This document shows positions 24,475 to 36,742 of a stretch of 64,000 nucleotides of DNA, in pieces (position 1 is the stretch's first letter; every line of letters begins with the position of its first letter). The notes under the pieces are model-generated. The model did not search any database. It had not been told where the DNA came from and worked only from the letters and a program-made list of their open reading frames with translations. This stretch comes from Echiichthys vipera (Eukaryota > Chordata > Actinopteri > Perciformes > Trachinidae). A program made the position numbers and the translations under genes. The DNA lies in contig OY829652.1 in NCBI GenBank assembly GCA_963691815.1, positions 15,999,579 through 16,063,578 of the forward strand. Direction: 5' to 3'.

Positions 24475-25676
24475 TTAAAAGTGAAATTCCGGTGAAAATC
24501 ACCCCAGGCTCTTTTTGGGCAAATACACTCATCAAATAAGCCTTCGAGACAATTTTTTCCATGCACGGACAACTAACGGAAAAATCTGGGACAGATGCTA
24601 ACAGCTAAATGAGGCTAACACTGATTAGCTCGGGGCAGTACGGTGAAGGCATTAAAACGTCTTTTTAGACCATTTCTCCAAATAACACCAAACGTCTGCA
24701 GTAGCATGAGAAGAGTCCTTACACAATAACCAAAGCACCAACAACGTAGTTAGTGATATCAGCGTTTATTAAAAGAGTGTTTTGAAAGACCCGGTACCAG
24801 CTCCTCTTGTAGTAAAGTCCATTCAAGTCAATTACCAAATGCAATCCAAAAGGAAGAAGCCCATTGATGATTTATTCCAGGAAAACATGTAAACGTTGTG
24901 GTTTGTGGCAGACACGGTAATCCCTCTGCCTAAGCGTCTCCATCGTCGTCTCAATGTCAAGACTCAAAACAATAAGCCACTGGTTTATCAGAGCACGGTC
25001 ATCCTACCGCAATGGCAGCCTCTGAAAAGTTTCTGGGTTGTCAGCTTTTATTTTTTTTTCGCAGCCGGGAAAGATACAAACACGAAGCATTCTGTCTCTC
25101 TTCACTTCAAGTTGCAACACACTCCCCCTGACCCCTGCCCCCTGACATCTGCGTAATTTTTTGGCGCTGCAGGAGAGATGCTGTTGGACTTCCAAACCTT
25201 TTACCATCTATTATTAACTTATATTTCACAAAACTATCAAACCACAAGACACCTGTTTCGCTGGAATAAATCATCAATGGGCTCCTTCCTTTTTTGGATT
25301 GCATTTTAAATCTACTTGAATGGACTTTATTACGAGAGGAGCTGCTACCGGACTAGTTGGTAAGTCTTTCAAAACACTCTTTTAATAAACTCTGATGTCA
25401 CATACTATGCTTCGATTAATATGTAAGGACTCTTATCATGCCACTGCAGATGTTTGGTTTTATTTGGAGCAGTGTTAGTGTTTAAAAAAAAAACATTTAA
25501 TGCGTTCAACTCGCCACCCGAGCTTATCCACGTAAGCTGCATTTGGCTGTTAGCGACTGTCACAGATTTCTCCATTAGTTGTTCATGCACGAAAAAAAGT
25601 GTCTCAATGGCTTATTTGATGAGTGTATTTGTCTAAAAAGAGCCTGGAGGGATTTTACACCGGAATTTCACTTTAA
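24475..25676. mobile_element. Foldback TTAA-flanked DNA element (piggyBac-type non-autonomous)
   Basis: The ends are inverted copies: 'aagtgaaattccggtg' just inside a TTAA at 24475-24478, and 'caccggaatttcactt' against a TTAA at 25673-25676. The inverted similarity continues inward for about 420 nt (24475-24905 against 25240-25676), including an 'aagtccattcaagt' and a 'cccattgatgatttattcca' phrase in both arms, with a roughly 330 nt non-homologous loop. There is no transposase frame. TTAA target duplications point to piggyBac-like mobilisation (inference). The element at 45879-46336 is a shorter relative. Confidence 0.8.
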
Positions 25677-26351
25677 ACAGTGATATCACCTCATTGAATC
25701 AAAAGAGACATTTCAAGAAAATATGATACTACAGGTAGTTTTGCCAGTGGCAAAATGTATCATAATCATTTGATATATGATGTAACAATTTTAAAGTTTA
25801 AAGTAGACAGCCAAAGACAGGACAGACTGATGAGTGAAGATGAAAAAGGAACAGTGTCATTGAGAATATGCATCATATCTGTGAATACATGAGGTCAGGA
25901 GTAACCTGTCATATGAATCATTGTCTCATGTGTGTTTATACGTTAGAGGAGAAGAGGGGGGGGGCATGAGCATTCTCAGTCTCTTCCCTAAAGGCATCCC
26001 GGATCAGGACATTCCTTGAATACTGCTACTCTCGTCACAATGACGGCCTCTTCTGTTTAAAGGGGACAAGGTTCATGTCTGTGTGTTTTTAGATTTGCAT
26101 GGGTTATTTTGGTTGTCTCTAGATGATCCGCCGGGGTAAGGGGTGATGCACCTTGAGCTGTTCTCTTTGTACATCTCTTGCATGTTTTTCAATCCTCAAA
26201 TCTCAGGAGTCACCGGGAAAAATGTTGCAGAGGAAGGATGTCTGTGGTGTATTCCCCAGGCAGGATGAAAGCAACGCACATGACAAACATATTCCTTTAC
26301 TCTCTTTAACTCCAGCTGTTTGTCGTTTTTCTTTGTTACACGACGTACACA
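25677..26351. other. Intergenic, nothing recognised
   Basis: AT-rich unique-looking sequence between two repeats; no exon, RNA gene or repeat unit that I can support. Confidence 0.4.
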
Positions 26352-26620
26352 TTAAAGGAATAGTGTTTTGGGAAATGCGCTTATCCGCTTTCTCGCAGAG
26401 TGTTACAAATGAGAAGATTAATACCGCTCTCATTTCTGTAGCCTACGTAGTGTAAATGTGCTACAGCCAGCAGCTGGTTAGCTTAGCACAAAAACTGTAA
26501 AAAGGGGTAAATATTTATAATATTATATTTTTATAGCAGCACCTCTAGTCTGAAATGTGCTTGACTCTTTGTTGGGGTGCAGTCACTTCCAGAGTCATGT
26601 CGTTCAATATTTCGAGTGGA
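26352..26620 (+). mobile_element. Decayed percomorph TTAA-type MITE
   Basis: Starts 'ttaaaggaatagtgttttggga' and continues with 'gcttatccgctttctcgcagag' and 'agccagcagctggttagctta', a phrase series I recognise as an abundant spiny-rayed fish MITE. The far half is eroded ('gtgcagtcacttccagagtc' near 26580), and no matching right terminal repeat is found. Confidence 0.65.
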
Positions 26621-29600
26621 GCACCTTTGAGAAACAACACTGTTCTCTTATTCCATTAAAAAGCTCAAACGTGGTTATCCCAGTTTTGCTGTATAATTAA
26701 TCAACCCCAGGCTTGTGTATCTACTGTACATGGAGTTACTGCAGATAAGTGCAGTTATGAATAATGCCCGACATTACAGCGAGAGGTTAGTTCAATAACA
26801 CATGAAATATGGGGATGAAATACTCCTCATGTTAAATAACCTCCCTGCCTGCTACAGTCTGGTGCTGGACCTCGTCATCTAATAGCCCAATAAGATGACA
26901 GACGGGGCTGTTCCACCACCGCTGGCCTGCTTTATTTCCAGACTGTAAAAGGATATGGTGCCCCCCCACCCCCTCCTGCTGCCATGTCACCTAGTACCTT
27001 CAGCTCACTGAACCGTCTCAATTCTTGCAAGTTATCCGTCTTCGCTCCTGTAAAAGCCAGACAAAAAGCCAGACATGCTCCAGGCAAAGGTGCCTTGCCC
27101 ACAGGCTAAAAGACATTTAAGAGAAGGTTACAAACACCTTCCGTCCATTTTCATAATGACGTTTATCACTTCTATCTGTCTGCTTGTTCCTAGCCATAAC
27201 ATTCCCTCACCCGCATTTTATCATATGGTTTCATCTGAAATGACACAAAAATGAAACCGGGGTCTGTGTTATGTAAATATTAGTGCTGAAATGCAGCTCT
27301 TCCCATGATGTCACTCATTTGGCATTAACACTGTTAGTAATTCAAATTATACTAAGACAGAAGTGAGACTCTTGATACAGCTTAGTACAGCAAAGACCCA
27401 CCTCCATCTAGACACTACTGGAAGTTTATACTCTATATTTTAAATCGCCTTTGACAGGCTCTCTTATTGCAAAGGAAAGACTCGACAGATGACTGAGAAA
27501 AAGCCTGGTTTTAAGAGTGGACACAGTAACAGGGTCGCTGTGGGATTCTCACAAAAGATTCTCTATACTAAAGATGCCTCTAAAATGCAGCATTTCAGAT
27601 GGAAATGGAATGAAATGATATACACTTCCTGTCTCCTGACTGGCCGCGGCCTCATTTGAAAGTATCAGTTTAAGTAAGTTACATGTATGTGCAGAATTGA
27701 TTTATATTTTCTTTTTCTAACATTAGATATTGACACAGCTAATCACCATAGCCAATTTAGCATTACAACAATGTGATATCTGAGGCTTTTGTCAACGTTA
27801 GTAGATGTTAGTTTGGCTGTGTTGAGAGATGTTGCTGAGAGAAACAGGTCTCAAACAAAGTTAATTTTCCCCTGATTTGTCCATCTGAAAAATGTCATTT
27901 TAGTGAGTGTTCGAGAGATATGTGGCTTGTGAGCGAATGGGCCCCTGTGGACCAGCTATTGACAATTGTCAATAAATATTAGTCTGAAAGGTCCGAGGCA
28001 GGTATAGGTTTGCTAGCGGAGGTGGTGGAGGTCTGCAACATTACCAGCCTTTCACAGTAATCAGAACTTTTGACCAAATGTAACATGATACAATACTGTG
28101 AAGACCTAACAGATGGGAGATACCAGTGTAGACTTTTAGCAACTTTTTTTTAACTTCCTGTCGCTATTGTGCAGCATAGCACTTTCAGACCGTTTGAGAA
28201 GCCCTGTTAGCCACTTCATGTTGGTGCAGTGAGAAGAAAAAAAAGCAATGACCTTGGCAAATTCATGTGTAGCTTGTGTGTGAGAGCCTAACGACACTGT
28301 ACAATGCACGGCAAAATACGTCCAGTGAAGCTGAAACCCAGTTCAACTTTAAAATGAATCATGTGGCTCAAAAATCGGGTCAGAAAAGGGCTCAAATCGT
28401 ACAGTGTATGGCCTTATCTTAAGGGATCCTTCATAATCTGTGTTCACGTTCACTTCTCCCACTGGAATCAATACACGCAGGACCTGTTGCAAGTCTCCTA
28501 AAGAGGCAGGTCAGTGGACAAACACGTGTGACACAGATACAGGAAATTACTCTGAGTTGTACAGTCTCGCTTCTAAACGATCTCTGGTTTCAACTCTATA
28601 AATGCCAGGCAGGCGGATGTGTCCAAGTCTTATTTTTCAGAGTTATGGGAGGAGAACAGTGGTTGGCCCTTAAACGGGGTCAAGCAAAACACTCATATGT
28701 ATCTACATGATAAATACATTTATTGTTATCATTAAAACACATTTAGACTTCGTCATCTGATACCCCACTCCCTGCAGCTATTGTCAAAACACTCAATAAT
28801 AAACACTACAATAACTGTAGGGGTCAAATCAATAGATAGTGTAAATGTATTTGTTCTCTCATGATGTAGTAATTTATTCATTCAATGTCTGATGATTACT
28901 TTTCTTTAATCATCCATTAGAGGGCATTTCTCTCTCTCTCTGTTTTCTTTAAGATAAAAGGAGGAAAATAACAGTCAGTCTTATTTGAAAGAAAATACAT
29001 TTTCTCTTTGTTTTGAAATACTGACTTGACCTTTTGTGCTTTATAATCATAGGTATGCAAAACAGAGCATTGCCTGGATAAGTGGTTGATAACGCTGGAT
29101 TTGGAAATGGTTGTTAGAGACTCCATCTTTGTCAAAACAAGTCTAATGGCCAAGAGTATATTGCTGGTATTAGAGCTAAGGGTGGGTGGGATGTGGTGGT
29201 GCTGGAGTGGGTGTGGACGAGGGGCCCAATTTAGGAAATGTTGTCCCCCTGGCCCTGTCCATAATTCCTAATGGCTGGGGCTATCAGCACAAACATGTAC
29301 AGTAAATAAATCTATTGTACACTGACCTCCAAAACTGTGCACTGTGAAAATTACTACTTCGTTTACACTTTATAGTGTTGGCATGCAGCATGGTACAGAA
29401 ATGTGGTTGGCACAATGTCAGAGTGTTATGAGTGTTTTATCTTCACTGTGCAGGGCTCATCAGGAAATGCCCATGCAAGACAGCTCAAATGAGCTTTTTT
29501 CCATTGTATATGTTGCATTGCAAAACAATGAAAGCCTTGTGGGTCACATGGGATGGCCCACAAGGATGTAATGGACATGGTGACCTTGGGAAGCAGATTG

Positions 29601-30977
29601 CAGACCACTGGCAGTTGTTTATCATGAGGATGCCTTTGGGCTGTTCTTTGCTTCGCTTTGCGGAGAGAAAATAGCTCCATTACTTAGAGAAAATTCCACC
29701 TGCTGTGCAATTTAGTTGTAATATTTACTGCTTCAAAACACTTTAATGCAGAAGAGAGCCATAAAACATTCCAAAGTTAGTGCTAGATTGAGGATAACCA
29801 TAATGTTTGTGTTGTGAAGCTGTCTATTAGCAGTTATGATTGATGGTGACATGTCTTGGAGTGCAACCCTTCAGACTTTTTACCTCAGGCGGTTGTGGTT
29901 AAGTAACTCCCAGTGGATTCTCAGTTGAGGGGCAGACAGGATGATAATCTCGGTAGGGGATGAAGAAGATTTGAGGCTGCCTGTGTTATGAGAGGAATGT
30001 CTGCTGCCTCACCAGCGTGACCCTGCTTTAGGCTGCATGTCTGTCCCCACGTTGTTGTAATGTACTGTGTGTTGAAGCAGCTACACATTTAACACCTTGG
30101 GTTTTTGTCTGACGGGTCAGGACAAGATGAATATATCAGCAGCCTGACAGCAAGAATTAATCATTAGAAACCTTCAATGAACCTCGCTGAGAGCAATTAT
30201 TGTCATCACATTACAGCTCAATGACCCTTTCTCTGTGGTGGAAGAAGTACTGGCAGAGCCAATCCTGGCTATTTTCATAAACGGACATTTAGCCATCTCC
30301 ATTTTTAAAAAATAACACTGTGCACACCTGTCCGTTTTCAGAAAGAAAAAAATTACTAATCCGTGTATATATGCGGTCAATAGTATACCAAACGTATAGG
30401 TGTCAGTGGGTAGAGAAGCTCAAGCCCACGTTAGCTAATGATCCATGATCACCACAGCCAAATGAAAATGTAGTTCACACCTGTGAAGCAGGTGCAAGTT
30501 CTGGTGCTTACTGTGACGTCAGCTGCCAAAAACTCAGTTTTTCTCTGTTTGAATGCAAACATGCAACCTTTTTTTAAAAATCTCCACTCTGGCCGGAGTT
30601 TTTAAAAAGAATTGTTTTCAGAGGCGAATTCTCCATTTGAGTGTAAATGAGGGGCACAAAAGCAGGGAACTGTCTCTGTTTTTAAAAATAACCATGTACG
30701 TGTAAGCGGGGCCTTTGTTTTTGTTGCCGGCATGAATTCAAAAATCATTTTCAAAGAATTTGATTAGATCAGCTTCAACATTTGCTATTTTCAATTAAAT
30801 ATGGGGTTTACTTGTTTTTCAAATCATCACATTCTGTTTCTATTTACATTTTACACAGTCTCCAAACTCTTCTGGAAACAGGGCTGCATACCAAAAGAAG
30901 GCTGTAGATCTGTGGCTTAAGGTAGTTACGACAAGCACACAATTATGACAGGCCCCAGTGCATGCCTCTTAGTTATG

Positions 30978-30979
<2 letters not shown>
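26621..30979. other. Intergenic, no supported gene
   Basis: About 4.4 kb with no splice-consistent coding frame. A stretch near 30520-30720 ('ccactctggccggagttttt' and A/T-rich flanks) looks like a fragment of another dispersed repeat, but I cannot define its ends. Whether any conserved non-coding element lies here cannot be judged from one sequence. Confidence 0.35.

Positions 30980-31013
<34 letters not shown>
30980..31013. repeat. (CA)n microsatellite
   Basis: About 17 perfect CA units. Confidence 0.97.
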
Positions 31014-31014
<1 letters not shown>

Positions 31015-31388
31015 ATCAGGTGTAAATATATTTTTACCAACAACTTGTTGGATTTTACAGTTGATTGAGTTATGTAGGCTTTTGTATTGGGGAAAGTAGA
31101 AAGGTCAATGGGGAAGCTATCAGGTGGCAATCTGAATCTCCCCTACCCCACGGGCCCCAGAGCAACTGCACTGCCTGCACTGTCTATATTTACACCCCTG
31201 CTGCAGATGGGGCCCGGCCCACTCCCTCAGTCTGTCTTCATCCCGTCAAACCTGTGCCATTTGGATGTTGTCCGAAATTAAACTTCAATTTTTATTTTTC
31301 TATTATTTTTTTCTAATAAGATACATGTTTAACTACTCAAGATGTAGGTAAAATTCAGGCCATTTACTGTATCATTTGAATTGGTTTC

Positions 31389-32495
31389 TTAAAGCTGAAG
31401 TTGGTGACTTTCTGTAAAAAATTTGTTTTTTTCATCAAATTTGCTGAAAATGTCACTATCTCCTGACAGCTCTCTACCGCTCTCTCTAGGACGTCCTCAG
31501 ACGAGCCGTCCATCGTTGTCTCCAGTCATCCCGATTCTGCATACATCTTTCAGATCGCTGGTACTCTGGGCTCCTGCATCCCTCTTAAGTATGTCCACAT
31601 ATGTTAGTGTGGGACGACCTCTTGACCGGCGCCCGCGTGTCGGTTCCCACAGCACCAGCTTGCTGGCTGACAGGTCTGGGTGTCTTTGGCAGTGCCCTGC
31701 AAGTCTCATTCTCCTTACAGCAATCTTTTCACTCACCCTTGGTATTCCCTCTTACAGGATTATGTTGGTTACATGTGCGTTCTTGCTGATGTTAAGCACT
31801 GCACGCAACATCCTGGTGTAGCACCCGTCCAGGGACTTATCTAGGGTTGGTTTAGGGGTCCAGCATTCACTGCCATAGAGGACAACGGACTCTACTGCTC
31901 TCTATCTGCTACAAATGGCATCTGCTAGATTCCACTGTGCCTGACTGTCAACGAGTCAGAGCCGAGGAGTCTCTGACGCAGTGTCAGTGACCACTCATGA
32001 ACTCCGATCAAACTGTGAAACTAGGCAGCGCTGAATAAAAATGACTCAAGATTCTGATACTATCATATTTCTTGCATAAAGTCTTTCAGAAACATATTTT
32101 AGTTGAGCTGTAAAATGAGAAAGTTTGTCTGGCTGGTGGGCAGGAATTTGTTTTGTTTCGATTTGGTCAGAAACTCTCTCAATTTAGAGCTAAACCACTA
32201 AAATATGTTTCTGAAAACACTTTATGCAAGAAATATTTAATACTGTAACAGATTAGTTTGACAGTTTGATCAGAGTTTGGAGCAGCTACTGACACTGTGT
32301 TAGAGACTCCTCGGCTCTGATTAGGTGCAGGTTGGTGATTGGAAGTAGAAGATATCATTAATAGCACCCAGAGAGAGGTAGAGATACTAGAGATACTCGA
32401 TCGATCACTATTTCACAGATCCAGTGTCCTGTACTGTCGGGATATAGTGAGTTTCAACATTTTTTTTCATAGAAAGGTAACTGCTTTAGTTTTAA
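31389..32495. mobile_element. TTAA-flanked MITE with a retrotransposon fragment inserted
   Basis: The left end 'ttaaagctgaagttggtgac' (TTAA at 31389-31392) and the right end, read on the minus strand as 'ttaaaactaaagcagttacc' (TTAA at 32492-32495), are diverged inverted copies. Further inverted matches follow: 'cactatctcctgacag' on the left against minus-strand 'cactatatcccgacag', and 'gagccgaggagtctctgac' near 31960 against 'gagactcctcggctctg' near 32310. The LINE piece at 31487-31925 interrupts the left arm, so it inserted after the MITE. Confidence 0.7.
31487..31925 (-). pseudogene. Non-LTR retrotransposon reverse-transcriptase C-terminal fragment
   Basis: The minus strand reads a diverged polyprotein tail with the recurrent fish LINE signature VSEKIAVRRMRLAGHCQRHP, then KLVLWEPTRGRRSRGRPT and TYVDILKRDAG. 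Upstream of this, DVACSA-like and MLRAVLNISKNAHVTN segments are recognisable, with at least two in-frame stops. It lacks the endonuclease and the polymerase palm, so it is a dead 5'-truncated copy. I assign it to the non-LTR retrotransposons generally and not to a named clade. Confidence 0.8.
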
Positions 32496-32501
32496 TGCCA
32501 A

Positions 32502-32502
<1 letters not shown>

Positions 32503-32569
<67 letters not shown>
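32503..32569. repeat. (GATA)n microsatellite
   Basis: About 16 perfect GATA units immediately outside the right TTAA of the MITE. Confidence 0.97.
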
Positions 32570-33419
32570 CCTAAGCTTTATTGCAGACTCAAGGTCCATA
32601 CAAAAAGTAAAAGCAAGACACACAGTACAAAAGGATTAAGAATCACACAATAAAATAAAATAATAAATACTTCATATGAGTAACTAAATGCTTCATAGAA
32701 GTAACAGGACTGAAAGTAACCAGATTGAGTTTTAGCATAAAATTAGCAAATACCTAAAAAAGTAACCACATGGCATCAACGCGTGCTAAAGTGCCCCCTG
32801 GGAGCAATATTGCGCGTTAAAGCACCCTCTCAGAAGCCAAAACACGTGATAAAGTGCCCTCTTCAGTGGCAAGGTTGTATATATAGATATATGTATATGT
32901 TCCTTTATATGTATCTTGGTGCAAGACACTTTATATAACGTGTTAGACCGACGGGGTGGGAATTAAATGATTTACATTTCTTTATGATTGAAGATATAAT
33001 AGAAGGAGTAAGACGAAAAACGTTCCCGACTTGTGTCTGGTAACTAATCTGGCACGTTTACTAACATCTTGAATGTGTTATTATTGTTACTTGTACTCAC
33101 CTGAGTTCACTTCCTGCATTGCTGCTGATATGTTGTTGTTTTTCCCATAACTCTTATTACTCGAAATGTGAATCAGGTGAATGTAGTGGTACGCTACAGA
33201 GAAAATGTCGAATCAAATATGTAAAATAAAAACTCTTGCAAGGAAGAGATGCGCAAGTGAAACCGGAACGAAAGTCTGACTCACTCGACTGCCGGAACTT
33301 AACAATGTGACAACCACCGGAAGTAAACAACACAGGCGCTGAATGGTTGAATGTTATTAGCTGGAGGACGATGTTGCAGCGCAGATATTTACCACAATGT
33401 TGAGATTTTGACAAAGGTT

Positions 33420-34350
33420 TTCAACGCATAACTGCGGTTATTGAAGAAACTGTCTTCAAATATGAAGAAGAGCCCGACCGTCAGCGCAGACTGTTGGAAA
33501 CCCTAAATAAAGTTTTAGGTGTGTAAACATGTTATAGTCATTTAAAACTGTCCGGTGAATATGAATTTAAATACGAACTTGTTTCATTTATTTGCTCAGT
33601 TGTCCGATTTTCTCTCTTCAAGTTGATACGTTGTTATTTATTTCTCAATTTCCTCTTTTTCATTTTTATTTTATTATTATTATTTTAATTCTGAATGAAC
33701 TTATATTTGTATACAAAAATATATTAACAATTATAATTTTTTAAATAAATATTCCATAAATTCTAATACATAGGAATATATGATAAATAAATTGTATTGT
33801 GTAAAAAAAATTGAGTTTGAAGAAAAAATTAAAAATAAATAAATAATAAAGAAAGAAAACAAATGAAGGACAGAGGAAGATGTTAACTCCCAATTAATTA
33901 TGGAAAAGAGTTGGGGTTAAATAATTGTACACTTCTTCCTTTTTTGAAAAAAAAAGAAAAAAACTTTTTGGTTTTCTTTTTTACATGTTTGAAATCCATT
34001 TGAATCAAGTCAAATACAGTATATATGATAATGTTGTTCTCTTTCCCTCCGCTGACCAGCAGCAGCTCTGTATTCAGGGAAGGAACTCAAGTCTGGACCC
34101 GGAGCCTCCACAAATTAAAGAGGAACAGGAGGAATTCTGCACCAGTCAGGAAGGAGAGCAGCTTGTCCTGAAGCAGGAGCCTGAAGCTGTTATGTTGACT
34201 CCTAAATATGAGGAAAGTGACCACCACCTCAAGTGTAGCTGAGAGCCAAGATCAGAAAGGCAAGCATGGAGACTCGGGATCAACTGGAAACGTAGAGACA
34301 AACCAAAAAGAATACGTCACAAAAGCAATGATCACAGGAAAGTGCAAATA
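33420..34350 (+). pseudogene. Decayed teleost C2H2 zinc-finger gene, N-terminal exons only
   Basis: A first piece (about 33436-33518) reads TAVIEETVFKYEEEPDRQRR then LLETLNKVLG, followed by a GTGTGT donor-like site. A second piece (about 34055-34240) reads QQQLCIQGRNSSLDPEPPQI, KEEQEEFCTSQEGEQLVLKQ and MLTPKYEESDHH. Both are the stereotyped N-terminal linker of the large fish zinc-finger (oligozinc) family. After DHH the frame shifts and stops; a different frame then continues the family sequence (VAESQDQKGKHGDSGS) to a TAA near 34350. No C2H2 finger array follows anywhere downstream, and a stop precedes the first piece in frame. I read this as a gene remnant, possibly after deletion of the finger exon. 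Confidence 0.75.
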
Positions 34351-34733
34351 ACAAAAGCATCAATAGCAGATTAAAAATTCAAAATACACAAATTTAATAA
34401 TAGTCAATGTACATAGTCAAAAAAAACAACAGTCAAAAATAGAAAAACAGTTTAAAAAAAAAAAAAAAAGGTAAAGTGACAGTAAAACACAAAGTGATAA
34501 ATCATAATTTAATATTATTTAAATACACTATACATTTAATAATAATATACTGTAATACCATGAGTGTAATGAAGTATTGTCAATTATGCCATGACATTTT
34601 CTTAAACTAACCTCGTTTTTGTTTGTTTTTTAACTCTTTCCTAAGATCAGGCAGAATTACTGGTTACTCCTAAAAGAATTACACTGATACTCAAACCCCA
34701 GACAAGGTCCTGAAGTGAAGCTTACACGCACAT

Positions 34734-34784
<51 letters not shown>

Positions 34785-35974
34785 CGCAATATGTATTTAA
34801 GAGTGAGCTTCAACACAGGAATCATTTGACCTGACCCAAAATTTAAATATTACTAACAAAGTAAATTATATCTCTCTGCATACAGTATGTGTTGATTCAA
34901 GGAGAAAATGGGGTGATATTGCCACCTAGTGGTTAAAATTGGACTTTAAAAAAAGGGTGATATAGATTTGACTGTATTTGGTTTGCTGAAATCTTGTGTG
35001 AAGCGTCTTTAGCGACACTGCTCAGATTGGGAATAAAAGTAAGCCTGTTTTCCAGAAATGTCTCATGTGTCAAGTTCTTACGTATGAACCACTTTTACGC
35101 AAATATACATCTTGTCCAAAGGAGTTTATTGTAACCCAAGATGTGCACAGTACATTTCAGTCAGTGTGAGTTTGATGTGCAGTAGCAAAGCTTGCAGAAG
35201 ATGAATCCTATTTATTTAAATGCTTTTTATCACTTTAACCCATGTTAACTTCACAGCTAACCACTGGTACTGTATTCAAACTGATTTATTACAGTTATTT
35301 TGTTGATCACAGTCATAATAACTCCAAGATGTTGTTAGGCACCAGTAGTGATGCAAGCTGGCACTCTGTGGCACTTATGAAAGTCAGAGTCTCATTATGG
35401 TGTTATATCCTGGCTGCAGAGTTTTTACTTAGGTAACCCCTTCTCTTGTGCTTGCTGGAGGATAACCTGGTCTGAGCAGTACACCCCGGGTTCTTTAAAG
35501 ACAGTGTACATTATCACAAATACACAACTCATTCCATTTAAAGCAGAAACTACATTATTGTGTTGTTTCAGACCAACAACAAAAAGTATCTGTCAATTAT
35601 ACATCAGTGTGATTGCAAGATTACCAGTTCGATCCCCAATTCAGCAGCACACAGACAGGATCTCTGATTAATGTTGAGGTGCAGGTGGAGCAAGCCCATT
35701 AACAACTAACTTCTCCACTGGAACTAACGTTAGTTTTTGTTGACGGGCGTGCGTACTTTGAGACGAATGACGCCAATCAACTAATAGCTCAGTCCATAGG
35801 TGACTTGGCTGGGAACATGTAAGTCATATTCACATTACTATAGATGTTATTATAGTTACTGTTTTTTTTGGTTGCTTGCATCTCTGGAAGTGTGTCTTTC
35901 TGTCTGTCTTTGTGTCTGTCTTTGTCTCTCTCTGTACATCTGTCTGTCTTTTCTCTCTTTCTCGCTTCTTTTCT
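34351..35974. other. Intergenic, no supported gene
   Basis: Simple AT-rich sequence with a poly-A tract near 34452-34470; no coding exon recognised. Confidence 0.35.
34729..34782. repeat. (CA)n(TA)n compound microsatellite
   Basis: CA units pass directly into TA units. Confidence 0.95.
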
Positions 35975-36202
35975 TCCTCCCCAACTGGTCAAGACAGATC
36001 TGTCCCCCACAGAGCTGGGTCTGTTTGAAGTTCCTGCCTGTTATAGGGGAGGGTTTCGTTGCCACAGTACTCTATGGAGGGTCTATGTAAATCATAAATA
36101 AGTCATAGAGTGTGGTCTATACCTACTCTGTAAAGTGTCCTGAGATAACTTTTGTTATGATTTGGCACTGTAAATAAATTTGAATTGAATTGAATTGAAT
36201 TA
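35975..36202 (+). mobile_element. L2-like LINE 3' tail
   Basis: The order 'ctgtttgaagttcctgcctgt', 'ggagggtttcgttgccacag' and 'gtcctgagataacttttgtt', then 'atttggcactgtaaataaa' and a (TTGAA)n end at 36179-36202, matches the 3' untranslated tail of the very common teleost L2/CR1-like LINEs. A (CTGT)/(CTTT)-rich lead-in lies upstream at 35890-35970. No coding part remains. Confidence 0.7.
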
Positions 36203-36653
36203 TGTTCACACTGGTCTAATTTGTAATCATATCTATGTTTGCTGATTGTCTGCTTGTTCTTAAAGTGAAATAAAGATTTCTAAATTGAAAAAATATATAT
36301 ATAAATAGTTTTCCCATTTTAAATTGAGTGTGGTACTTCGTTAAAATTAGGAAAGCGTCTTTTAATTTCTTTTATCGGTATTTGTCCTGTTTTTGGGTGC
36401 GCACCGGGGTAGCAGTGTCGCTACTAACCATCATTAATAGCTAACGTTAGCTTTGGCGGTAATTTCACTAGCTTCAATCAGCAACGATCGCCAGTTCTTT
36501 ACAATGTGAACCTTTTTGTAGACTAACTCGTTTGGCGTTTGGCCTGATTTCAGTCGACGCTGTGCTGGCCTTGTCACTTTAATTGAAAGCTGAACAGTAG
36601 TACCATAGTTGATGAGCTTTGAATGATCTAAGGTCGTGTTCCACGGCATCGTC

Positions 36654-36742
36654 CCTTCGATAGCTCAGTTGGTAGAGCGGAGGACTGTAGTGGCAATGCA
36701 GCTGAAATCCTTAGGTCGCTGGTTCGAATCCGGCTCGAAGGA
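36654..36742 (+). tRNA. tRNA-Tyr (anticodon GTA) with intron
   Basis: The 7-bp acceptor stem is CCTTCGA (36654-36660) with TCGAAGG (36735-36741), then discriminator A. The A box is TAGCTCAGTTGGTAGAGC and the B box GGTTCGAATCC. The anticodon GTA is at 36687-36689, and a short intron of about 16 nt (36691-36706) sits after position 37, as in all vertebrate tRNA-Tyr genes. The mature length is 73 nt. Downstream, 'gctttttgttctttttc' supplies T runs for Pol III termination from about 36746. Confidence 0.97.

Noticed and set aside
30229..30250. Short match to the 'gtggtggaagaagtact' end of a hAT-like MITE
   Set aside because: Only about 20 nt match and no second end or body of the element follows.
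31423..31821. 132-codon plus-strand frame
   Set aside because: Reverse complement of the retrotransposon tail; the minus strand carries the recognisable RT C-terminal motifs.
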